Shown piece by piece: positions 24,951 to 37,560 of a stretch of DNA of 64,000 nt (position 1 is the first letter of the stretch; each line of letters starts with the position of its first letter). The notes under the pieces are model-generated. The model had not been told where the DNA came from. It worked only from the letters and a program-made list of their open reading frames with translations, and did no database searches. The position numbers were made by a program, and so were the translations under genes. The DNA comes from Nemania diffusa. Its lineage: Eukaryota; Ascomycota; Sordariomycetes; Xylariales; Xylariaceae. The DNA lies in NCBI GenBank assembly GCA_038501195.1, contig JBBPUQ010000004.1, positions 3,348,001 through 3,412,000 on the forward strand, written 5' to 3'.

Positions 24951-26516
24951 ATGAATATATTTATACATAAGTCCATAAAAACTAGATTTACATAAGCTAA
25001 ATAATAGAGCTCAGGAGAGCCGTAAATGTTGTTAGCTATTGGCGGTTGTTACTACGTAGTATAAGCCATGTACTATCTAATCTCCCTACCAACATACATA
25101 CATGTAGGTAGGTAGGACAGTACTCCGTGGGTAATATCACATACTTTTGTCACACCGGTTCAATATTTAGGAATAGTTGATTGATAATTAGTATGTAATT
25201 ATCTACTACATGTCTTTGCTATCGATCATGATATCATGGGCATACTGTATAGGTAGCGTGAGACTAAAGAATGACATACACATCGAGCCATGCATACGCG
25301 CTAGCCGATAAACTACCTGCATGCAGTAACTTATTAATTTCTGGAGGCACGCTTGTCATAGGTAATCCTGCCGCGCGCGACTCGAAAGGAGAATTCCGTC
25401 GTATGTATCTTATAACTGATCATAGACTTCATGATTTGGTAAGCGCAGAAGAGTATTTGAACTTAGAGCAATTAACTTATAGGTAAGGTTTCGCGAGGTT
25501 GACTACCTTCGCATGAGTAATAACCCAGGCTTAACATATGGCCTCGTACTACTTATGTTATTAGTAGAGAATTTACTGGATTTTGCGAATTCATTATCTA
25601 CAAGACTCATACTCTGTACAGACTCTCTATCTAATCAACGTGTAGAATCTAACCACTTTACTTATCTGCGTACCTGCGCTTATGCGTATAATACAAGCTG
25701 TCGTACCTACCTTAGCGCGGCCGCTAATAACTGCCTAATCACTGTCACCTGCGTGTGCACTAGATAAATGTTGCAGGATAGGGAATCCTTGGCTGCTTAG
25801 CATCGGCGCCCTTTCCGGCCTCGCCAAAGCAGTGCAATGCCAACGATAACGGCTTATCACATGTGGACTTATTACCTTATAAACTGTGTTGTGTAGATAA
25901 TTGCATGTAGATTAGGAGGTAGTCTAAGATACGCTATCTATCTGTCTAGATACGCTACGCAAGTCGGGCAATTTACCCCTGTTATACATCGGAGATTTTG
26001 ATCAACGACTCTTGAGATACCTAGGTAGCGGCAAGGTTAGGCCAGTACGGTAGGTACACCCCACTACAAAGACGATGCAAGACCCCGAATTATCATCATC
26101 AACATTTTCATCAGTTCACGTAACGAATACTACAGCATATAAGAAAAATTTTCAAGATTTGCATTCAAGTCGCATAGGGGGGCATATTGCTAATTGCCAC
26201 TTGCATGCTTGTAATTTTGTCATCGCATTTATTTACCGGGAAATGGAAAACGGAAATAAAGAACCTAGTTAGCGTTAAACTGAATGCAGTAGAATCGTGT
26301 TGGTGATAGGTAATACGAAGCACAAAAAGTCGATGAGGTTGATAGCGGGTTGCACGCAGCATCCGAAAGGGGCTAGCTTGGCTCAACGACCACAGCTATA
26401 ACTGAAGGGCTGGACCATAGCTCTGCATATGCCTCAGGTGGGATATCAGATCATTCATGATCGCGCTGAGGGGCCGGCTTCTGGCTCGTCCCTTGAACCT
26501 TGAATATATGTACATC

Positions 26517-26538
26517 GGCGCGCGGGCGCGGGCGCGGG
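26517..26538. repeat. Alternating GC-rich tandem repeat
   Basis: ggcgcgcgggcgcgggcgcggg: imperfect GCGCGG units in otherwise AT-leaning DNA. It is purine-pyrimidine alternating in part. Confidence 0.6.
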
Positions 26539-28503
26539 ATGTTCAACGGCGACTCCGCACAATGGTGATCAGAGATAGAACAGCGAGTATCGGCTGTAGA
26601 TCTTATCTATTGGAAGCCTCGAATAACGCAGGGTTAGTTGCAGTCTTCGAGATAATGAGCTGACTGGCAATTAAGCTTTTACACCAGCCTCGTGGTACTC
26701 GGCGCGCGTGGTAGTGATCCCCCACGGCAGCGTGCATGCTGCGTGTATGTGCCAACTATTACCGGCATCCGTTGATTGGGCGCGATTGAAACGCTGCCGG
26801 GGGATTCCTCATTATACGCAGTACATTGCCTACCCGTCCATACACTAGGGCGTCGTACAGCTTGTGTAACTCGCCCTGGACCTGATAAGCGACCATCTAT
26901 CTAGTTGCGCATATTGAGTAGAACGATTGTCCAATGACACCAAAGTTTGGATGAGAAACATATGCACGTCGAAATCTCCCTCAGGTACGGCACATGGATC
27001 GCGGAAACTCTCGTGTTCTCTCCCTGGCTTAACCAAGATTCCGAGTCTGATCCTTCCTGGGTTTCTCTGCACCGCTACTCCTTTCAGACACAGTATTAAC
27101 AATGCAAGGCGGCGATGACTACACGATGTATGTAAGGCGAGAATATGAGGCGCGTTCGAGATGTTATGCTCACGCATAAGCTCCGCTCGCCCGAAATTTG
27201 CGGCGGCGACATTACATACTTAGTACGCAGTATGTACAGAGTAGTTGGGCGCCTGGTAACTTGGGGGGTCCCTTGTTAGTCAGATCATAAGTAAGAAGTA
27301 TGTACATACAGAGTATGTACAAGCTCCGTTCTTCACCGACCGGCCAGCCCGTCGGTCTCAAATTCCTCGTTCGGGTTTCCTGCCGCACCCGAATTCCCCA
27401 CCCAAATAGTAGGAAATTTGTGCCTGAGTCTGTAGCAAAGGGGAGGAGAGTAAATATCGCGGTGATGCAAACAACCTTTCACCCCATCTATAGCCCGAAG
27501 GGGCAAGTGAGAGCATAGCTCTGACTCGTGTGCGCTTAACGATGCAGTCATCTACGTACGTGAAGAGATTCGTCATGAACTTTTTTCTACCCTCGCAGAT
27601 CAAAGCTAGATGGAGTGATCGCCAATTGACGAAAACATGGAGTCCTTGTCCTGGACCAATAGTGGTAATCTCCAACGTGTAGCTTACTCTGCTATGTGTC
27701 CGGATATTTGGTGGTAGCCGTCCGGTGACTTGATTTTTTTTTTTTTTGCGTTGCGAGACTCCATTGTATGCTGCACTATCTAGCCATCGTCAATATGTCG
27801 CAGCGGGCTTACAGAGAGATCCAGGGCTTGTTGAGGATGCTTTCGCTCATTGTTGGAGATGCTATGTCTTGCAGAGACGAAGTATTTGGTCTGCGTATGT
27901 CTACAGTAGCAATTATGGGAGTCAATGAGGGTAAAAAAGCATGATCGCACCCATACATCCCCCGCGGATGTAGAATAGCTAAGATCACCCATGTTGAACC
28001 AAAGCGGAATGATAGGAGGGTGCTGGGTGCGACAGCATACGGCTAATTAGATGCCACCCACGCAAGTATCGCGACTATAGCGGGTAGTTAATTGCAAATA
28101 CGTGTAGAATACCGGCACACCCGCCCCCTGGTATGCTGCACAAGCGCCCCCTTAGCGGTTGAAGGACACGGTACGTAGTGCAGGAGGCTCACGATGCTAC
28201 GGAGACCATTTTTCCTACTTTGCTAGAAGTGAAGTAAGTGAAGCAGCGAAGTAGGCAGAAGTTTGAGATTGTCAAGTGCCGGTCGTGCGAGAGTTCGTCG
28301 CAACTTCAGGCCTACGCCTTCGACACCCGCGGGAAAAAAACATCGTGAACCATTATTTGACCGGGAGAGGATCGCGTGCGGGGAGTCTGAGCGGTTGCAG
28401 AAAGCGGCATAGATCACAGTAGCGGACCAATAATGGGTGGCCGGTAACTTTGGCGGGTACTAACAAAATGCGGAGAGGGGGTTTCATGACAAAAGAGGAG
28501 GTT

Positions 28504-28540
28504 GTCAGTAGTCAGTAGACAGTGGGCAGTAGGCGGTAGG
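28504..28540. repeat. Imperfect CAGTAG tandem repeat
   Basis: Five to six degenerate copies of a (t/g)cagtag unit (gtcagtagtcagtagacag, then tgggcagtaggcggtagg) form a small decayed minisatellite. Confidence 0.55.
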
Positions 28541-29514
28541 TATTCGCGGCTCGCGCATTGCAGGTTGGCATAATACTACAGCGCAGACGTATGTATGTGT
28601 AGGTGTGTATGTACGTGTGGGAATGGAACCGAGTTCTGGCTAGAACTAGACTCTGTTAAGGCCAACTCGTTAGATTACCGTTACCAACTTCGACAAAGAG
28701 TTGTCCTTGGTGAAAGCACCATGGCAGGCTTTAGCCCAGCCCTACGATTGGGAGGAAGCAGGGATGGCCCGGCTGTGTCGAACTGCAGGTCACATAACGT
28801 ATTCTGGATAGTACTGTATGTAGGCGCACTTACTCATTTATGAAATATACCTACGTATTCGACGAAGCGTGCCATCGTATGATTTCGGTAGGCTGATGGA
28901 TCCCCAGCGGGCCTTAGTGCGCCAGGCTAGTGTAGCGTGGTGTAGGTACTGCGTACATGCCTCTTAGTGTAGGTACGTAGGTACCTAGGCTTGTCTGGTC
29001 GAGATTGTCTTGGAACAAGATCGTGGGGTTCAATTGTCTCAGAATTAAATCTATGTACGCATATGTAAGAATCTGCGTTAGCAATTTTACGTTACGAATC
29101 TACTACCTAATGAGCAGATACTGGCATAGCTAACTAGGCAATGCTTCACTTGCATGGAGGCAATATCAAATTATCACCATCTATACTCGGCATCCGGATT
29201 TGCCAAGCAGCTAGTTATTGAGATCGAGCCGTTGCCAACTCCATGTCTGGTTAACTGCTATAAATTCAACGACCGCGAATCAACATCTGTTGTTCGGGTG
29301 GCATCAAGGGGTATGATGGTGTTGCAGGTTAACCTCCTGCATTGAATATGCAGCCTGAACGGCTAGCTTGCGCCATCTGCTTTGCAGAGAAACTCAAGGA
29401 AAAAGGCGAATCCGGATGCGTCGAGCACGGATTTGGCAAATCGAGGGAGCTTGCCTAGCACCCATTTGCTCGAAAAATCTGGATGAACAACTCCCGGACT
29501 CTAACGCCGCCGTT

Positions 29515-29537
29515 GGGGGAGGAGGAGGGGGAGGGGG
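29515..29537 (+). repeat. G-rich tract
   Basis: Three runs of five G separated by GGA units form a 23-base purine-only stretch on the plus strand. It could fold as a two-tetrad or bulged G-quadruplex. No gene is nearby. Confidence 0.6.
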
Positions 29538-32500
29538 TATAGAATACAGGCCAACGATGACATCCGCCGTTACAGGGGTCCTATAAATGGCCATTGCACG
29601 TGCGCCTTACTACAGTAGTAGATGCCTACATACGCTAGGTCGTCTTAACTTGTAGTTGAAGATCTCTCCCAGGTTTGGTACCGCCTGTGGTAGGTGAGCA
29701 CTGGTCTGGGTAAGGTACAATACCTAGTCGTGGGCGCAGATACCAGGAGCCCAGTCGAGCAAATCATGTCCGGTGTACCTATGTCTCCTGTCGATCAAGC
29801 TCTGCGTCACTTGCATCATTGAGGACAGGACGCCAGGAGTCGCGAACTGTTTCTCCTCCTGCCATCACTTGCTATTCCATCCTTCACCTGGGCGTGCGTG
29901 TTCATTTCTCCTGGGTTCTCTGTCTCTGTCCTGGTCAAAAAGGGTTGCGCAGTCACGGTCATTGGTCCACCAACCCGTTATGAGCCGTTCTCCCCACACG
30001 TCCCAATTTCGGTAAGCTGATCTGGGGTTAAGGGGGCTAAAGAGGGTAACCTAGATGTACCGGGAGATTGCAACGTGGGAGAAATTCATCCAGAGTCTCT
30101 CCTACGTTGACGTCTCTATGCTATGCCTACTGCTATCAAAATCTAGGATGTTACCTGACGGACGTTAAAAACCCTGTATGCAAAACCCTGGAAACATATC
30201 CTGCAGTCAGGTGACTGGTAGCCACATTCTGTGCCGTGCCGTCTCTGAAGGATCTCTCACGCTTGGTTGTGTCGTCCCGGACCGGCGATGCAACGGAGGC
30301 TGCATATTGCAACAACCGGCCGTTGCCATCGTGGTAGACCATCCACTCGGACTCTGGGCACGGCAAGGAAAGTCTGGGGAAACAGACAACAAACATGAAC
30401 GCACGGCTCAACAACTTGATCTGCAATCATGGTGCAACCCTCCCAAGTGACTCCTTGTCGACCAGGCCTAATCCGACAAATTTATATCTCATGGGAGAAG
30501 GTTACTTTCGGCAGACGATGCTTACATCTGGGGCTCCTGCATTCTGCGTCTATGTAAGGGGCGAGGCCGTCGGCTCCCTCACGCTCCTTACTTATAGCTA
30601 GCTGTTTGACAGTATAATAGTATAGCAATCGATGAGAGGTCCTAGAACTGGTTAATACTATATGTCTATCGTGTCTTTTCTGTACTGAGAACCCCCAAGT
30701 ATCCCGGTGAGTTCTGTATATACTTAGTCCTTTAGTAATAATAGGTTATGTTAAGGCTCCGGTCTTTCTACTCTGAGCGACTCGTATTTCTATCTTAGAA
30801 TCAGTAGCAGTGACACTCCGCGATGAGCGGTGAAGAAGTCAAATCCGTCCGAAGAGTCAGCAGACCATGAATACTCTATCACAACCCATTGAGCACGCAC
30901 CGCAGCGGGCGATACTAGCCGCGACGTTGGACAGACGGCTGGCCCGTACCACGTTGAATAGATCTTGCGATCCTCAATCAGTCCACTGCATGAACCGACC
31001 GATCTAGTGTGACAAAAATGACAACTCCGGATTTGGTCATGCTGAATCAGTGTATTGGGGTGCGATGTAGAAAACCTTGCGGTTCTCTACGCAACTGTGG
31101 TTAGGCCGTGGCGTATCTAGTACATTCCGCTACCGTTACATTGCGAGCCGCCGTTACATCGCGTGCAGGGTGTTCGCAGCGGAGCTTTCGACGCTTTGGG
31201 TATGGCCACGCTAGGCACCTATCTCCCCGATACTTGCGTTGATCAAGGCGTGTGTTCAGGCTCTTATATCTAATTCGTTATGGCGGGGTTGACCAGCGTA
31301 ATCTAGCTGTGCAATTTCTCTTGGCAATTTTGGTTGTCGTATACACCTAGATTAGGGAATCGGCGACAGACGAGTTCCCCTTTTCGTAGCAGTCATCTGG
31401 ATGCGGTATCCCACCTGTCTCCAGGGCTCTTCGTTAGTAGGCCTCGTCCTGCTCTGCCGTACTATATCGGTAACACTCTTCTTCCTATAACGTCGTCTGG
31501 CCCTTGTGGTCCTTTTGACCCTTCTTAAGTGGGGTTTGTTCGGGAGGATTTCTAGCATGGCTTAGGCCTCACGCCGTACGCAGCCTAGCTCGAATAACGA
31601 GGAGCAAACACCGAAGTACGCAGTAAATAAAAGGAAAGTGCTGTCATGATCCGGCCGGCAACAATGACCCATTCCCCACGATGCTCTTTGGTCCGGGCCG
31701 CGGTCGATTTCTTTCTAACGCAATGTTTCATGGTAGAGCGGAGTCTGAATGAGGAGCCGGGGTGATGAAGGAAAGTTTTCCTTCCCGGTCCTTGCTCCCA
31801 TCATTTCTATCCCCACTTCTGTGCATGTAGGTACTTACATATAGCACAGTATCTACTATGTAGGCATAGGACTCAGTGCTGCTTAGTGGATTACTTCTAA
31901 GCAATATTACGTATATACGTTTTTCCAAATGTGACCCGAGGCTCCAACTTATTATAGTCATGTAAGTACCTATTATTGTTATACAGGTAGGATGGGATGA
32001 AGACTGCATAAGGTAGAGTACCTTCAGAGTCTATCATGAGATCTATCTGCCCATCTACCTCGTCTAGTTTAGCTACTTACATCGCTAATAGCGCTAGAAC
32101 AAACGCGCCATAGAAGATAGTTAGGTATTGCTCTATATAAGGTATCTACTGTTACAGGTCTAGTACGTTATTACGTGCACTACCTAAGTACCTTAGGTAG
32201 TGTCAACTAAATACTTGCACCTCCTTGCTTAGGGGGACACACCTTGTAGCGGAGCCGCTAGTCTAACCTACATGGTTTGATAGCAGCTTGATACCACTCC
32301 CTATGAGGGGATAAGGCTCACGATCTTGTCGGCAGCGCCATACATATATAGTTAGGCCTAGAATTTGGAAACAGTGACAGATCCGGCGACGGTGTCACGG
32401 TTAATTTCCCTTGGCGGGTCCGAATGCCAAGCTCTAGGAACTGAGAATACACCTAGCTGTCACACTCTGTATGCACAGTGGAAGGTGAGGGAACGAACTG

Positions 32501-34641
32501 GTGTTCCGAAAATTCCGCGTTTGATTTTCATGGAAACTAGCACGATCACAATCTTCTGCGAACTATGTGCAAGTTGACATTTAAACTCCCGCATATATGT
32601 ACCTACAGCCGTCGCTTGTGAGGACTATAATTGTTCAGAGTTGTCGGAGTTTGCCGCGAAATTACCTAGGTTAGGTAGTTGTGATGACGGGAATACTCCT
32701 ATGTAGGTAGACTACCTAGGTCCTAGTGTGTACAGTAGATATATGTTGCTGCAGTGGGGTACCAGATGAGGCCAGGGTCACTAATCCGGTTGGCTACTTT
32801 GAAACAAATTGACAAAGAGTCCAAAATTGCACTGGTGAAACACTGAGGACGCAATCACAGTTTGTAGGGCATGGTCTAACACACTACCTACCAACGACCA
32901 ACGCCCAACTTCGATTTATAGATCCCGATGACGGAACATATGTTTGCAAATAGCAAGAGAAATGATGATAATAGGTGTTTTTTTTTTTTTTTGGAACGCA
33001 AATGATTAACCTGTATAAGCATTGAACAAAACCCGGCTTCGGCAGCTATTGATTTGAAGCTCTCAGCAAATTATAAACGAGAAAAAGGGATGAGTTTAAT
33101 TTACTAATAACCACCTAAATCGAGGACCTAGTCAATATATAAACCATATATATATAGCTTTCTTTGCAACTACTACCGTTGTGCTACGTAGGCGATGCTG
33201 ACAAGCACTGTTTTCTTAGAAACTTATCGCATTGTTCTTGATCATGCATGACGCCCAGCACGTCGAACACGATCTACTCGAGTGGGCTGTCCGACGTCTC
33301 GGGATGAAAGACACCAGCCGAATTTGATAAAAGTTACGGCGAGCTGCTAAACCCTGAGAAAAGCCTTGTTTGACTGCCAACCGCTCATGGACTGATTTAT
33401 TGGCGGATCACCTAGATAGGCATGCGCGGAAACTAAGCTATAGGAATGCGACTTAGACGGGTACAGAGTAGACATTCGCGTGCCTGATGGCAGTTATGCG
33501 GCATGCTTGACGGTGGGTTTGGGAGCCTACCAAAATCGCCGTCACCACGCATCGCGGTACCCATGTGAGGTCACAATTGCTACCATCTGCGGGATATGCG
33601 GGTATTTTTACTGTGTACTCTGTACTCTGTAGAGGGGTTGAAGGTCCCCATGCTTGGACGGGTAGAGACAACCACTCGTATAACTTGTCTGGCCAACTTC
33701 ACCCGTCCTAGATGCGTCCTTCCCGTCTCTTGTCTCGTTTCTTCCTCGTTCCGTGTCAAACCGGCCTACTCCGGTGAGTGAAATGGCTTTCCCTGTCAAA
33801 TACCACATGGGCTTCTCTCTCTTTTTCTCTGTCCTCGTGGGGTTATCTGGGGAACGGGCTACATTAATCCATCTCCCGTGTCAATAAATGTGCGTGACAG
33901 GGGCTTCCCTTCTAGCTCGTCGTCTACACTCGTGACGGCGCCTGCAGGTTCGGTATGCTCTGCAACGATCACGTTTCCTCCTTAGGAGACCTCGAGAGCC
34001 CCATTCTTGTGCGCCTAAGTCGAGGCGGGGAGACGCAAGCGGGAAAGGCATGCCCGTAGGTGTTTAGGCCTCTTCCTCCCTGGGTATGCCAATCTACTTA
34101 CCTGATACTGTGGAGGGCCATGACCGACTCCTTCTACGTACTGTAGTAGGCAGAAGACGGCCGAGCTCTTGTCGGGGCAGACTCCTAATCCATGTACACT
34201 GAGATAGACTGAATCATGATAAGTAATAATAGCTGTGTTCACTGACTAGATATTACTTATGTGTAATGTTGTTCGCATAACATAAGCTCGCTAGCTCCGA
34301 GGCGAGCGAGCGAATAGATAGAGAAATAACTTATAGGTACCTGCCATCTAATATCCTAATATGCTGTGAACTGGGAACTAGATAGATAAGATTGGCAAAG
34401 CTCGATAGGTTGGTCCACTGTTATGCCCTCATCGTGGTGCAACTCGCCGGGCAGGCATTATCTACCCATCTACCTTGGCAGATACAGCATACTACGTACT
34501 TACCTTTAACTATACCTAAGGTAAGGTAAATGGATGGCTCTGGCCAGATGAAGCCCATCCTTCTTGCTGTTAACGCATAGACAATGGTCTAGATATGTTG
34601 TTAAGATTTGTTGTGGCGCATAATATTGCGTGAATATGGGG

Positions 34642-34683
34642 TTTCTTCTTTTTTTTTGTAAAAAAAAAAAAAAGAAAAAAAAG
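34642..34683. repeat. T-tract/A-tract inverted repeat
   Basis: A T-rich arm (cttcttttttttt) is followed after two bases by an A-rich arm (a run of 14 A, then gaaaaaaaag). It could form a perfect-looking A/T hairpin. No coding sequence adjoins it, so a role as a terminator is not supported. Confidence 0.5.
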
Positions 34684-34994
34684 AGCCACTTGGTAGTCTG
34701 AGGCGCATACACTCTACTCAGAATACTACTATCGCAAACGCTGACGGATATGTCAACATCTATGTAAGTAGATACACCATAACTTGTTCGGTTTGCTAAT
34801 TGAGGATAGCATAGCAATATCACCTGTCAAATATGAGACGATGCTAGTAGGTATAGTACTAGCATGGGCGGGTTTAGGTACCTACTTTGGTTTGGAATAG
34901 CGCTGTTATTACCTAGCAGGGGCGCGCGTGGCGTGCCCGATCTCGAGAAGTAGCTAATGCTCATATGCCCCACAACGGACGGCGAGCCAACCCT

Positions 34995-35050
34995 TGAGTA
35001 CCTACCTACCTAGGTACCTGACAGACCTGGCAGTGTACAGTAGGTAGTGT
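34995..35050. repeat. GGTA/TACC palindromic cluster
   Basis: gtacctacctacctaggtacctg forms a near-perfect inverted repeat, followed by GTAGGTAG words. Another (GTAG)n run lies at 35290-35308. Confidence 0.75.
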
Positions 35051-35837
35051 GCGCTACTGTAGGTATGTAGCTATATCCTAGCCACTGCGTACAGGTAAGT
35101 TAAGGTAGGCATGTATCTACTTACCCACACTAGGCCAGGCCGGCCGGCCCGGGAGGAGGCTTCAACCACGCTCGATGCAACCCATGCCATGCTCTCTGTA
35201 GAGGCAGGTAACTAACCCTGGGTAGGTAGCGTGGGTATGTAGAACGTCTCCTTCTCATCCCTCTCCTCTCCTACTACATAACGTACTCACAGTAGGTAGG
35301 TAGGTAAGTGACTGCACTACACTAGCATGCATATTCGAATCCAGTACGTACCCTACCATGCAGTTGTTGCTGCTTGCCCCCTTGTTCTACCTACATACAT
35401 ACCAGACAGGGTAATGTACATACATACATTACCTACCCTGACTTACAATGCTCCTCAACGGGACACACCACACCCCTTCCCAACAACCCCTGCGCTTTCT
35501 ACCGCTACCGTAGTGTACCGTTGATGGGGCTGCAGTCCCAGTACTCTTTTTGTATCATCCCATTATGGGCCATCCAGTTCTGCAATGGTCGACAGGGAAC
35601 TAGCTAGGATCAGGCCGCCAGAGAAAATGCTGCCGTGTCTGCTGTAGCTATTCACTTGGTGAAGACTCTTATGAAACTTCTTTTTGGTTTGGTCCATACT
35701 GTACCGCTGTTGAATGCCCCGTCAGCGTCGGTCGGTTGAGGGTCCCGTCTCTTGGTCTTGGTCTTGACCTTCGCCCCGGGCAGAGGTATATGTGCACTAT
35801 ACTATCTACATGCGAGTGCTGCTATTCTGTTCACGTC

Positions 35838-35881
35838 TTATTATCGTTATTATTACTATTACTACGACTACTACTACTATT
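35838..35881. repeat. TTA/ACT trinucleotide repeat
   Basis: Degenerate (TTA)n passes into (CTA)n (ttattatcgttattattac, then tattactacgactactacta). It is a simple microsatellite; the Tyr- and Leu-rich ORFs across it are artefacts. Confidence 0.65.
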
Positions 35882-37560
35882 GGGTTTCCGCTCTTTTCTT
35901 CTATTCACATCCCCCGCTTTATACTTCATATTTGACTGGCCCGAATGCCCATCGACTGTTGTATGTTTCATGCCCCAATCGCTTCAACCCTCAGTGCCGG
36001 AATATTCCTATAATCGGGCTATAAACCACACGCTCGCAGCTCGTGAAGGAGAAGGGATCTTTATTCGAGACCCTTGTGTTCCTAATACAAAATAACCCGA
36101 CGGCCACTTCACACGATAAAATCGACACCTGATAGGCACGTGTTGTTGGACACCTACTTAAAAGCTTTCTGTACTTGACGAGAAAACTATCATACAACGC
36201 TACTCGGACTGTCTTTCTGTCGTCCAAGTCTTCTACCAAAATCGCGATACATTATTGGCCGTTTTTTACGACACTCTTTCCCAGCCGAAGTTGAGAAGCT
36301 TTGGACTCGTCCTAAAAGCGCAGGCAAAACTATCAGACGATTCACACACACCTGTTAACTTAAAGGCACCTGTCTGGCGTGGAAAGCTATAGCCGTATTT
36401 TAGGTTTTGCGCGGCGCATATTTTTCTTCCTTTCTCGCTCCTGTTGGTATAATCACTTCAACCTGTGATTATACACCACCAGTGTCGATTGGTATAAATA
36501 CCTGGGTCAACTCAAAGCAAGCCTGCTCTCTCCCCTGCTCACCTCAAAGTTATACACGCCCAACGCCACTCTCAAATACTATAGCCAAGACTTAAAATAG
36601 TTCTAGCGAGTTCTATGTGCTAGGGCGATTTTATAAATCATTCCCCATCGTAAATCTCTCCATCAGTGCGAAGGCGCGTTGGCCACCGGGTTTTGGCTAC
36701 CGTACAAGGTCAATTTGCGAATTGATACTTTTGACCTGGTAAGCATCTCCTCGTCCCATAACAAGAAGACTGCTAATAATCAACTAAGTGCTGGAAGAAG
36801 TAGGAGACGGGACAAACGACACACGATCTTCACGACTGACTTGTTCCCACTGCATAGTTGGGCAGGTTCTGTCTTGTTCTGTACATACGGCGGCCCATAC
36901 TGGTTTATGACTACTTCAATAAGTACGCTCATTGCTAGTTTAATTTTCTGTCATTGAGGTACAAAAGACTTTGTCCTATTAAGTTCGTCGTTCCCTTACT
37001 CATTTATTGAAGATCCATCAAACTATTGATCTGTTATATGGTACCTCGGGAATCAGGGCTGACATCTCATCAGCTTATTAGAGCAATAATAAACTTGCAT
37101 AGCCTAACGACATCGGCGCATACTCACTGCTAGGCGTGCACCTGGCTTGTGGCAGTTGATCAGATTTTGGTCTGATTTTCCAGAGCATTCGATATTTGTG
37201 CATCGAACCCTGCGAACTCCATTAAAGTTGATGTATGATCTTCTTACCAAGGAATTAGCATGTTAAGCTCATGTAGAGCTTACTCATGCACAGACCTAAG
37301 CCGAACGTCACATCACATCGCATTGAAGCCGGGCCCGCCCGTTCCTAGACCAGGGGTTCCATCACACGCACCGCACACACTTTAAGCTACCTCAAACAGA
37401 TCGTGTAACCCCGGTTTTTTTCGAAGTACTCTATCTGATCTACCCGTTGCATACTACACCTCTGCACACCTGCCTTCGATTGCGATTGCGAAGATATATT
37501 ATATCCGTTGCCCCGAAATAGCTCTCACCGCCACCATTCCACGCGCCTGACGACAAGAAG

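Larger units (their letters stand above)
24951..37560. other. Gene-poor region, part 2, with microsatellites
   Basis: About 12.6 kb without a supported gene. It carries many GGTA/TACC clusters (25088-25117, 28941-28990, 34995-35050, 35290-35308), several homopolymer T tracts (27733-27747, 32979-32992) and the simple repeats listed separately. ORFs of 60-119 codons (for example 25271-25486, 35736-36095) are scattered on both strands and lack domains. The last kilobase is probably the upstream region of the zinc-finger gene at 37561. Confidence 0.5.

Noticed and set aside
28504..28540. CRISPR-like or regular repeat array
   Set aside because: Units are about 6 bp and degenerate, without spacers; a decayed microsatellite in a fungal genome.
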